Assembly (NCBI GenBank): GCA_023441145.1
Contig: JAEZQN010000158.1
Coordinates: forward strand, 1-8,500
Origin: Bacillota bacterium
GTDB taxonomy: Bacteria > Bacillota > Clostridia > Lachnospirales > Lachnospiraceae
DNA length: 8,500 nucleotides
Direction: 5' to 3'
Shown here piece after piece: positions 1 through 6,246 of this stretch (positions are counted from its first letter, which is position 1; the number at the start of each line of letters is the position of its first letter). The notes below the pieces were generated by a model. The model was not told where the DNA came from. It did not search any database and was given only the letters and a program-made list of their open reading frames with translations. The position numbers were made by a program, and so were the translations under genes.

Positions 1-459
1 ATTTTAGATCATGTGGGGCCAGGGCAGATTTTTGCAGAAACCTATGCGTGTGTTCCTGGTGAGGCTTTAATGGTAAACGTGGTTGCATCAGAAAAAACAG
101 AAATTCTATTCTTAAATATTTCAAAAGTGATAACCACCTGCTGTAAGACCTGTACGTCTCACAGTAAGTTGATTCGTAATCTACTTGCTATTTCCTCACA
201 GAAGAATCTTAATTTGTCTAGACGTATCTTTTACACTTCCTCAAAATCAATTAGAGGTCGCTTGCTTTCCTATTTATCTCACCAAGCTGTGAAAGAGGGG
301 AGTTATGAGTTTGTTATTCCATTTAACAGGCAACAACTTGCGGATTATCTAGGAGTGGATAGAAGTGCAATGTCCAATGAGCTTTCCAAGATGAGAAATG
401 AGGGGATTCTTACATTTGATAAAAACAAATTTATATTAAAGGAAGAGGGAATTAAGTGA
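1..459 (+). CDS. Crp/Fnr-family transcriptional regulator (5' end outside window)
   Basis: The reading frame is open from base 1, so the gene begins upstream; a GTG at 13-15 lies inside the effector domain and is not the true start. The visible part opens with the end of a cyclic-nucleotide-type beta-roll (GPGQIFAET and following strands), then a long dimerisation helix (about 165-260). A C-terminal winged helix-turn-helix follows, with NRQQLADYLGVDRSAMSNEL from base 325, matching the Crp-family DNA-recognition region. The ligand is unknown: the visible beta-roll lacks an obvious cAMP-binding signature. An unusual CCxxCxxH cluster (codons at 139, 142, 151 and 160) sits at the beta-roll/helix junction. 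The gene ends 157 bp before the symporter on the same strand, with a separate strong promoter between them, so it may regulate that gene rather than be co-transcribed with it. Family is secure; effector and targets are inference. Confidence 0.93.
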   Translation: MLDHVGPGQIFAETYACVPGEALMVNVVASEKTEILFLNISKVITTCCKTCTSHSKLIRNLLAISSQKNLNLSRRIFYTSSKSIRGRLLSYLSHQAVKEGSYEFVIPFNRQQLADYLGVDRSAMSNELSKMRNEGILTFDKNKFILKEEGIK

Positions 460-486
460 AGATAATACCAAAATTCCACATTTTTA

Positions 487-515
487 TTGACAAAAAATGT
501 ACAGTTTACTATAAT
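487..515 (+). promoter_or_regulatory. Consensus sigma-A promoter of the symporter gene
   Basis: A perfect -35 box TTGACA (487-492) and a perfect -10 box TATAAT (510-515) are separated by exactly 17 bp. The predicted transcription start is near 522, giving a 5' leader of about 95 nt before the symporter ATG at 617. Such a strong core promoter in front of a transporter gene suggests high basal activity held back by a repressor, or constitutive expression. Confidence 0.85.
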
Positions 516-524
516 TTAATTAAT

Positions 525-572
525 TCAATGCGTTAAAGTATTAATGCTTAAATGCATTAATGTGTAAATGTA
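525..572 (+). repeat. Six tandem 8-bp units (consensus TWAATGNN) in the symporter leader
   Basis: Reading in steps of eight from 525 gives TCAATGCG, TTAAAGTA, TTAATGCT, TAAATGCA, TTAATGTG and TAAATGTA. The core T-N-A-A-(T/A)-G recurs in all six. At a 16-bp period the last two pairs match at 13 of 16 positions. The array starts next to the predicted transcription start. It could be a cooperative protein-binding array or just low-complexity AT-rich DNA; the regular period favours the first. Confidence 0.6.
540..561. promoter_or_regulatory. 22-bp palindrome, candidate operator
   Basis: Perfect 8-bp arms ATTAATGC (540-547) and GCATTAAT (554-561) flank a 6-bp spacer. Arms around an N6 spacer are the usual layout of a Crp/Fnr-type dimer site, and a Crp/Fnr gene lies just upstream. 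The site is about 18-39 bp downstream of the predicted start, a position that would normally block transcription. The link to the neighbouring regulator is inference; the arms do not match the classical TGTGA or TTGAT half-sites. Confidence 0.45.
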
Positions 573-616
573 TTTTAGTAGCATGTATTTTTGTATAATG
601 TGGGAGGAGAAGAGGA

Positions 617-2122
617 ATGTTTGTTAAGGTTTTATTGTTAGTTGTATTTTTTGCTATTATGGTTGCAGTTGGTTTGATATGTAGAAAAAAGGCAACTAAC
701 GTTAATGAGTTTGTACTAGGAGGAAGGAATGTAGGGGCTTGGCTCACAGCCTTTGCTTATGGAACCTCTTACTTTTCTGCAGTAATCTTTGTAGGATATG
801 CTGGACAATTTGGCTGGAAATATGGTATTGCAGCTACCTGGATTGGAATAGGTAATGCACTACTTGGAACTCTACTAGCATGGGTAATACTAGGGAAGAG
901 AACCAGGATTATGACTCATCACTTAGAGAGCAAGACAATGCCGGATTTCTTTGAGAAACGGTTTGGAAGCAAAGGGTTAAAACTAGTTGCTTCGCTGATT
1001 GTCTTTGTGTTTTTGATTCCTTATACAGCTTCCTTATATAATGGACTTTCCCGTTTGTTTGGTATGGCTTTTAACATAGACTATACCTATTGTGTAATTA
1101 TTATGGCAATTCTGACTGGTATCTATGTCATAGCTGGAGGCTATATGGCAACTGCCATTAATGATTTTATTCAAGGTATTATCATGCTTGGTGGTATAGT
1201 GGCTGTTGTGGTATCTGTGTTAAATCAGAATGGTGGGTTTACAGAGGCACTACAAAGCTTAACTAATGTATCGGACACTGCCAATAATGTAGATAAAGGA
1301 GCCCTTACCTCACTCTTTGGACCAGACCCTATAAGCTTATTTGGGGTAGTTATTCTGACCTCTTTAGGAACCTGGGGACTTCCACAAATGGTACATAAAT
1401 TTTATGCAATTAAGGATGAAAGATGCATTAAAACAGGTGCAATTGTCTCAACCTTATTTGCTGCTGTGATTGCTGGTGGTTGCTACTTTCTTGGAGGCTT
1501 TGGACGTTTATATAATACCGTTGATATAGCCAAGGGATATGATCAGATTATGCCAACTATGTTATCTGGGTTGTCTGATTTGCTAATTGGTATAGTTATT
1601 ATCTTGGTGTTATCAGCATCCATGTCCACCTTATCAGCCTTAGTATTAACTTCTAGCTCTACTCTTACCTTGGATTTTATTAAAGGAACCATTGTAAAGG
1701 ACATGAAGGATAAGAAGCAGCTCTTCGTTATGAGAGTATTTATTTCTGTATTTATATTAATTTCAGTTATTATTGCTATTGTACAGTATAAATCCAAAGT
1801 GACATTTATAGCTCAGCTCATGGGTGTCTCTTGGGGAGCTTTGGCTGGTTCCTTCCTAGCACCATTTTTCTATGGACTCTTCTGGAAGAGAGTGAACAAA
1901 ATAGCTGTTTATGCATGTTTTGTTTTCGCAAGTGGATTTATCTTGATTAATATGATTTTTAATCAAATCTTCCCTAAGATTTTGCAATCTTCAATTAATG
2001 CAGGGGCGTTTGTTATGTTAGCAGGGATGATTCTTGTACCAGTGGTAAGCCTTCTTACTGGTAAGCCAGATGAAAAAGTGACAGAAGAAGCTTTTTCCTG
2101 CTTAAATGAAACTGATAAGTAA
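617..2122 (+). CDS. Sodium:solute symporter (SSS family)
   Basis: A 501-residue polytopic membrane protein that should couple Na+ entry to uptake of an organic solute at the cytoplasmic membrane. SSS hallmarks are visible: an N-terminal membrane segment (3-21), the LGGRNVGAW loop (34-42), a helix-1-like SYFSAVIFVG stretch (51-60), the family signature GGYMATAINDFIQG (174-187), GLPQMVHKFYAIKDE (254-268), and the Ser/Thr-rich LSASMSTLSALVLTSSS segment (332-348), where the family places sodium-coordinating hydroxyls. About 13 hydrophobic segments and a length near 500 are normal for the family. The ATG at 617 follows GGGAGGAG (602-609) with 7 nt spacing. The substrate cannot be read from the sequence; PutP-, PanF- or SglT-like roles are all possible. 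The gene is probably monocistronic, with its own promoter and terminator. Confidence 0.93.
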   Translation: MFVKVLLLVVFFAIMVAVGLICRKKATNVNEFVLGGRNVGAWLTAFAYGTSYFSAVIFVGYAGQFGWKYGIAATWIGIGNALLGTLLAWVILGKRTRIMTHHLESKTMPDFFEKRFGSKGLKLVASLIVFVFLIPYTASLYNGLSRLFGMAFNIDYTYCVIIMAILTGIYVIAGGYMATAINDFIQGIIMLGGIVAVVVSVLNQNGGFTEALQSLTNVSDTANNVDKGALTSLFGPDPISLFGVVILTSLGTWGLPQMVHKFYAIKDERCIKTGAIVSTLFAAVIAGGCYFLGGFGRLYNTVDIAKGYDQIMPTMLSGLSDLLIGIVIILVLSASMSTLSALVLTSSSTLTLDFIKGTIVKDMKDKKQLFVMRVFISVFILISVIIAIVQYKSKVTFIAQLMGVSWGALAGSFLAPFFYGLFWKRVNKIAVYACFVFASGFILINMIFNQIFPKILQSSINAGAFVMLAGMILVPVVSLLTGKPDEKVTEEAFSCLNETDK

Positions 2123-2162
2123 TTAGCTTAATAGTTTTCTCCCAATAAAATAAAGTAAATGC

Positions 2163-2196
2163 AAAAAACACGGAATGAATGAATTCCGTGTTTTTT
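2163..2196 (+). terminator. Intrinsic terminator after the symporter
   Basis: A perfect 14-bp stem (2163-2176 with 2183-2196) encloses a 6-nt loop GAATGA. The GC-containing core CACGGAAT/ATTCCGTG runs directly into six T residues, with A residues on the other side. It lies 40 nt after the symporter stop codon. Confidence 0.9.
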
Positions 2197-2255
2197 GTTG
2201 CATATCTACAAACGGATTGTATGACGTACATGAAACATAATTTTATGCAACAAAA
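2193..2255. promoter_or_regulatory. Long-range 12-bp inverted repeat upstream of the small-protein/oxidoreductase operon
   Basis: TTTTGTTGCATA (2193-2204) is the exact reverse complement of TATGCAACAAAA (2244-2255), with 39 nt between. Smaller dyads lie inside: TACAA/TTGTA (2207-2211 with 2217-2221) and TGTA/TACA (2218-2221 with 2227-2230). The left arm shares its T residues (2193-2196) with the preceding terminator, so the two structures could compete in a read-through RNA. It could equally be two binding sites for one regulator. No known riboswitch or T-box pattern is recognised. Confidence 0.4.
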
Positions 2256-2287
2256 TATGAATAAAATACGTAACAGATGCTAAAAAC

Positions 2288-2293
2288 TATAAT
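2288..2293 (+). promoter_or_regulatory. Possible -10 box for the small-protein/oxidoreductase operon
   Basis: A perfect TATAAT lies 38 bp before the small-protein ATG, but the -35 position at 16-18 bp spacing (AATACG region, about 2264-2271) does not resemble TTGACA, and there is no extended -10 TGn. If this is the promoter, it probably needs an activator. The upstream terminator at 2163-2196 makes a promoter somewhere in 2200-2330 likely. Confidence 0.4.
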
Positions 2294-2330
2294 GTTTATA
2301 TGATGAATTCGGCTATTTGATGGACACATA

Positions 2331-2555
2331 ATGCCAAATAAAGAAAGTGAGGAATTGCCATTGAATTTTTTTAATCAAACCGCATTAAACGGTGAAAATA
2401 ACAAACGCTTATATTCTACCTACCCTACGAATCCTGAGGGAACGGCAGCATGGTCTGAGGACTCAGAAATAATTCCAAGAAGTAAGGTTGAGATTCCAGA
2501 TGCTTATGATGTGGAAGAAGCGAAAGACTGGGTAGACAACGGAAGTCGCTTGTAG
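2331..2555 (+). CDS. Small acidic protein, DUF3787 / CDIF630_02480-like (putative spore-surface family)
   Basis: A 74-residue soluble, acidic protein with no signal peptide, membrane segment or cysteine. Its second half (residues 37-69) carries GTAAW (37-41), PRSKVEIP (49-56) and VEEAKDWVD (61-69). This TAAW...P.S.V.IP...V..AK.WVD pattern is what I recall of the short clostridial family DUF3787, also called CDIF630_02480-like and linked to the spore surface. The assignment is from memory of the motif and has not been checked by search. ATG 2331 is the first usable start in the frame (upstream stop at 2304-2306); its only Shine-Dalgarno candidate is a weak GATGGA (2319-2324). Its TAG stop (2553-2555) overlaps the AGGAGG site of the oxidoreductase, so the two are almost certainly co-transcribed and perhaps translationally coupled. 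Function is unknown; a role linked to the oxidoreductase is possible. Confidence 0.75.
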   Translation: MPNKESEELPLNFFNQTALNGENNKRLYSTYPTNPEGTAAWSEDSEIIPRSKVEIPDAYDVEEAKDWVDNGSRL

Positions 2556-2566
2556 GAGGAGAAGCA

Positions 2567-5500
2567 ATGGGAAAGACAACAATGACAGTGGATGGAAATA
2601 CAGCAGCGGCCTATGTAGCTTATGGATTTACTGAGGTTGCAGCGATCTATCCTATTACCCCATCCTCCACTATGGCAGAGATTGTGGATGAATGGGCGGC
2701 TAACGGCCGTAAAAATATGTTTGATCAGATTGTAGATGTTGTGGAAATGCAATCAGAAGCAGGAGCAGCAGGAGCCTTTCATGGTTCTCTTCAAGGAGGT
2801 GCTTTAACGACAACCTTTACTGCATCTCAAGGGCTATTACTTATGATTCCGAATTTGTATAAAGTAGCAGGAGAGCTTCTTCCTGGAGTACTACATGTCA
2901 GTGCCCGTGCATTAGCGGCACAAGCTCTTAGTATCTTTGGCGATCATCAGGATGTAATGGCAGTAAGGCAGACTGGTTGCGTTCTCTTAGCTTCTAACTC
3001 TGTACAAGAGGTTATGGATCTTGCCCCAGTGGCTCATCTTGCTGCACTAAAGGGAAGACTTCCTGTGGTACACTTCTTTGACGGTTTCAGAACAAGTCAT
3101 GAAATTCAGAAGGTAGAGGCTCTTGAGTATAGTGACTACGAGGGACTACTAGATATGGAAGCCCTAAAACACTTTCGAGAAAACAGCCTTTCTCCTAATC
3201 ACCCAGTTACCAGAGGTACCGCCCAGAACCCTGATATTTATTTTCAGACAAGAGAAGCCTCTAACCCATTTTATAACAATATAACTCCGATTATTGAAGA
3301 ATATCTAGAAAAAATGGGTAACCTCACAGGCCGCAAATATGGACTATTTGATTATTATGGAGCTGACGATGCAGAGTATGTCATAGTCGCTATGGGCTCT
3401 GTAAATGAAACGATAGAAGAAGTCATTGACTATTGTAATAGTAATGGATGTAAGTACGGAGTGCTAAAGGTGCATCTTTATCGGCCATTTTCTGTAGAGC
3501 ATTTTCTAAAAAAGATGCCACGGAGCGTAAAGAAGGTGGCAGTTCTAGACCGAACAAAGGAACCAGGAGCTATTGGAGAACCTTTGTATCTAGATGTTTG
3601 TACTGCTTTCGCTAAGGAGAAGGAACCACCGATTATTGTAGGTGGACGTTATGGACTTGGCTCTAAAGACACCACTCCAGAGGACATTATTAGTGTATAT
3701 GAGAATCTAAAGCAGGAGTGTCCAAAGAATCAGTTTACACTAAGTATTATCGATGATGTTACTAATACCTCCTTACACGAGGTTTCTGCCCAATATCAAG
3801 TAGCAGAGGGAATTAAGAGCTGTAAGATATGGGGACTTGGTTCTGATGGTACCGTGGGTGCTAATAAGCAAGCCATAAAACTAATTGGTAATTTATCAGA
3901 CCTAAATGTACAGGCTTATTTTGATTATGATTCTAAAAAGTCAGGTGGTCTAACCGTATCCCATTTACGTTTTGGTGAAAAGCCAATACGGTCTACGTAT
4001 CTCGTGAAGGACGCTGACTATGTGGCTTGTCATAACCAGTCTTATGTGCACAAATATCAGATGTTAGAGGATTTAAAGCCAGGAGGTATCTTTGTTCTTA
4101 ATACCCAGTGGTCTGAGGAACAATTAGAAAATGAACTTCCTGCTAGTGTTAAGAAGCAACTAGCCTTAAAGAAAGCTAAGTTTTATATCATTAACGCAGT
4201 AAAGATTGCAGAAGAGATTGGACTAGGCAATCGTATTAATATGATTATGCAGGGGGCTTTTTTTAAGCTCATTGATGTGCTTCCTAAAGAAGTTTATGTA
4301 GATAACCTAAAAACAACCATAGCTAAGATGTATGGGAAAAAAGGCGATAAAGTAGTCGCTATGAACCAAGAGGCACTAGAAAAAGGAATCGACTCAGTAC
4401 AGGAGGTACAAGTACCAGATAGCTGGGCAGTGGTTACAGAAACGAAAGAGGAAGAAGAGGTTTGTGAACCTGAATTTATACAGAAGATTGTACGACCAAT
4501 GGAGGCAATGGAAGGCAATAAGCTGCCAGTCAGTGCGTTTACTGGAAGAGAAGATGGAACCTTCCCGAATGGTATCAGTGCTTATGAAAAACGTGGTGTC
4601 GGTGTTAACATTCCAGAGTGGATTGAAGAAAGATGTATCCAGTGTAATCAGTGCTCCTATATTTGTCCTCACTCCTGTATACGACCATTCTTACTAGAGG
4701 AACAGGAGATGGAAGAAGCTCCTGATAAATTTGTGGCGAAGAAGGCTGTTGGTAAAGGATTAGAAGGACTACAGTATCGCATTCAAGTCAGCCCAATGGA
4801 TTGTACTGGTTGTGGTAACTGTGCGGATATCTGTCCGGCAAAGGGAAAAGCTCTTATTATGGAGAAGCTTTATACTCAATTGCCTCATGAGGTAGAGAAC
4901 TGGGCATATGCAATTAGTAAGGTAAAGAGTAAGCCAGATAAAGCTACTGCTCATACGGTAAAGGATAGTCAATTCAAGCAACCACTGATTGAATTCTCTG
5001 GAGCTTGTGCTGGTTGTGGTGAAACTCCATATATCAAATTGGTTACCCAGCTTTTTGGTGAGAGAATGATGATAGCCAATGCTACAGGTTGTTCCTCCAT
5101 TTGGGCAGCTTCTGCACCTTCCACCGTATATACAGTCAACCCTGAGGGGAAAGGCCCATCATGGGGTAACTCTCTGTTTGAAGACAATGCAGAATATGTA
5201 TTTGGTATGTATCTTGCAGTAAGACACTTAAGAAATAAGATTAAGACCTTAATGGAAGAACTGATACAGCTGCATATAGATGATGGTTTAAAGGAACTCT
5301 TAGAGGACTGGATTCAGTATAAAGAAGATGGGTATGTATCGAAAGAAATCAGTCATAAGGTAATGCATTATCTTCATCAGTATGAGACCTCCAATGAAGA
5401 AGTAAAAGGCAAGATCAGTAAGCTTATGGAATATAAGGATTACTTTGTAAAACGGTCTCACTGGATTCTTGGTGGAGATGGCTGGGCTTATGATATTGGA

Positions 5501-6115
5501 TTTAGTGGAGTAGATCAGGTACTGTCTACAGGAGAGGATATTAACATCTTAGTATTTGATACGGAAATCTACTCCAATACTGGTGGACAATCCTCCAAAT
5601 CAACACCTTTAGCAGCTGTTGCCAAATTCGCAGCTTCTGGTAAGAAGAGTGGAAAGAAGGACCTTGGTCGGATGATGATGACCTATGGTAACGTATATGT
5701 TGCTCAGGTTGGTATTCATGCGGATAATAATCAACTTCTTCGAGCGATAGAGGAAGCAGAACGCTATAAAGGTCCATCTATTATCATATGCTATGCCCCA
5801 TGTATCAGCCATGGCTTAAAGGAAGGCATGGGAAGAAGCATGGAGAATATAAAAAAGGCTGTCAAATGTGGATATTGGCATCTGTACCGATATAACCCGG
5901 ATTTAAGAAAAGAGGGTAAGAACCCATTTAAACTAGATTCCAAAGAACCAACAGAAAGCTTTAGAGATTTTATAATGTCTCAGGTTCGTTATTCTGCTTT
6001 GATGAAGCAATTTCCAAAGGAAGCAGAGGAATTATTCTTAAGAGCAGAGCTACAGTCTAAGGAACGGTATGAGACCTATAAAATGTTAAATGACCAGACC
6101 TTTGGGCAAGAGTAA
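2567..6115 (+). CDS. nifJ: Pyruvate:ferredoxin (flavodoxin) oxidoreductase, single-chain
   Basis: This cytoplasmic enzyme oxidises pyruvate with CoA to acetyl-CoA and CO2, passing electrons to ferredoxin or flavodoxin; it is central to clostridial fermentation. At 1182 residues it is a normal full-length single-chain form. The N-terminal pyrimidine-binding domain has YPITPSS (28-34, Thr31), Glu64 and Arg114, which fall at the same numbers as the active-site residues of the Desulfovibrio africanus enzyme as I recall them. A transketolase-C-like domain (about 269-410), a gamma domain starting near 420 (GLGSDGTVGANK, 423-434) and an EKR motif (674-676) follow. Two ferredoxin-type [4Fe-4S] clusters use Cys690/693/696/700 and Cys746/749/752/756. 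The proximal cluster is likely Cys814/817/842 plus Cys1079. The TPP site shows GDGWAYDIG (970-978) and NTGGQ (1004-1008). AGGAGG (2554-2559) sits 7 nt before the ATG, overlapping the previous gene's stop. All expected catalytic and cluster residues are present. Confidence 0.98.
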   Translation: MGKTTMTVDGNTAAAYVAYGFTEVAAIYPITPSSTMAEIVDEWAANGRKNMFDQIVDVVEMQSEAGAAGAFHGSLQGGALTTTFTASQGLLLMIPNLYKVAGELLPGVLHVSARALAAQALSIFGDHQDVMAVRQTGCVLLASNSVQEVMDLAPVAHLAALKGRLPVVHFFDGFRTSHEIQKVEALEYSDYEGLLDMEALKHFRENSLSPNHPVTRGTAQNPDIYFQTREASNPFYNNITPIIEEYLEKMGNLTGRKYGLFDYYGADDAEYVIVAMGSVNETIEEVIDYCNSNGCKYGVLKVHLYRPFSVEHFLKKMPRSVKKVAVLDRTKEPGAIGEPLYLDVCTAFAKEKEPPIIVGGRYGLGSKDTTPEDIISVYENLKQECPKNQFTLSIIDDVTNTSLHEVSAQYQVAEGIKSCKIWGLGSDGTVGANKQAIKLIGNLSDLNVQAYFDYDSKKSGGLTVSHLRFGEKPIRSTYLVKDADYVACHNQSYVHKYQMLEDLKPGGIFVLNTQWSEEQLENELPASVKKQLALKKAKFYIINAVKIAEEIGLGNRINMIMQGAFFKLIDVLPKEVYVDNLKTTIAKMYGKKGDKVVAMNQEALEKGIDSVQEVQVPDSWAVVTETKEEEEVCEPEFIQKIVRPMEAMEGNKLPVSAFTGREDGTFPNGISAYEKRGVGVNIPEWIEERCIQCNQCSYICPHSCIRPFLLEEQEMEEAPDKFVAKKAVGKGLEGLQYRIQVSPMDCTGCGNCADICPAKGKALIMEKLYTQLPHEVENWAYAISKVKSKPDKATAHTVKDSQFKQPLIEFSGACAGCGETPYIKLVTQLFGERMMIANATGCSSIWAASAPSTVYTVNPEGKGPSWGNSLFEDNAEYVFGMYLAVRHLRNKIKTLMEELIQLHIDDGLKELLEDWIQYKEDGYVSKEISHKVMHYLHQYETSNEEVKGKISKLMEYKDYFVKRSHWILGGDGWAYDIGFSGVDQVLSTGEDINILVFDTEIYSNTGGQSSKSTPLAAVAKFAASGKKSGKKDLGRMMMTYGNVYVAQVGIHADNNQLLRAIEEAERYKGPSIIICYAPCISHGLKEGMGRSMENIKKAVKCGYWHLYRYNPDLRKEGKNPFKLDSKEPTESFRDFIMSQVRYSALMKQFPKEAEELFLRAELQSKERYETYKMLNDQTFGQE

Positions 6116-6144
6116 AACTGGACTGTAATAGTTGCATTGCAGAT

Positions 6145-6203
6145 AAAGCAGCAAGAGCCAAATAGGCGACATATTTGTCGATCTATTTGGCTCTTGCTAC
6201 TTT
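6145..6203. terminator. Long hairpin between convergent genes, probable bidirectional terminator
   Basis: A perfect 16-bp stem (6150-6165 with 6183-6198, AGCAAGAGCCAAATAG type) extends outward by AAAG/CTTT (6145-6148 with 6200-6203) past one mismatch, and inward by CGACA/TGTCG (6167-6171 with 6176-6180) capped by TATT: about 25 paired bases in all. It starts 30 nt after the oxidoreductase stop and lies 49 nt beyond the hydrolase stop on the other strand. T-tracts on both sides are short (TTT), so the termination role rests on position and stem strength. Confidence 0.7.
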
Positions 6204-6213
6204 ATAGCGAAGC

Positions 6214-6232
6214 ATGTCCTACGAAAGGACAT
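6214..6232 (-). terminator. Short hairpin after the hydrolase gene
   Basis: Arms ATGTCCT (6214-6220) and AGGACAT (6226-6232) enclose a 5-nt loop, 14 nt beyond the hydrolase stop on the minus strand. No T-run follows in that direction, so it may be an RNA 3'-end stabiliser or a weak terminator assisted by the larger hairpin next to it. Confidence 0.35.
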
Positions 6233-6246
6233 TAAAATACACTTAT

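Noticed and set aside
13..15. GTG as the start of the Crp/Fnr regulator
   Set aside because: The frame is open to base 1 and the codon falls inside the conserved beta-roll, so the true start lies upstream of the window.
594..599. A second TATAAT just before the symporter start
   Set aside because: It would start transcription at about 606, cutting into the ribosome binding site, and has no -35 at the right distance. The promoter at 487-515 is far better.
2214..2242. Sporulation-type (sigma-G-like) promoter for the putative spore-surface protein
   Set aside because: CATAATT resembles part of a sigma-G -10 box, but GGATT at the -35 distance is a poor match; evidence is too weak to call.
2205..2260. 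Possible Rex or CcpA operator in front of the small-protein/nifJ operon
   Set aside because: TTGTTG and CAACAA half-sites are 39 nt apart rather than in the compact Rex arrangement, and TGTATGACGTACA does not fit the catabolite-response element spacing.
4464..4697. Small alternative-frame open stretches inside the oxidoreductase gene on both strands
   Set aside because: They overlap a fully conserved 1182-residue enzyme and lack ribosome sites or recognisable domains.
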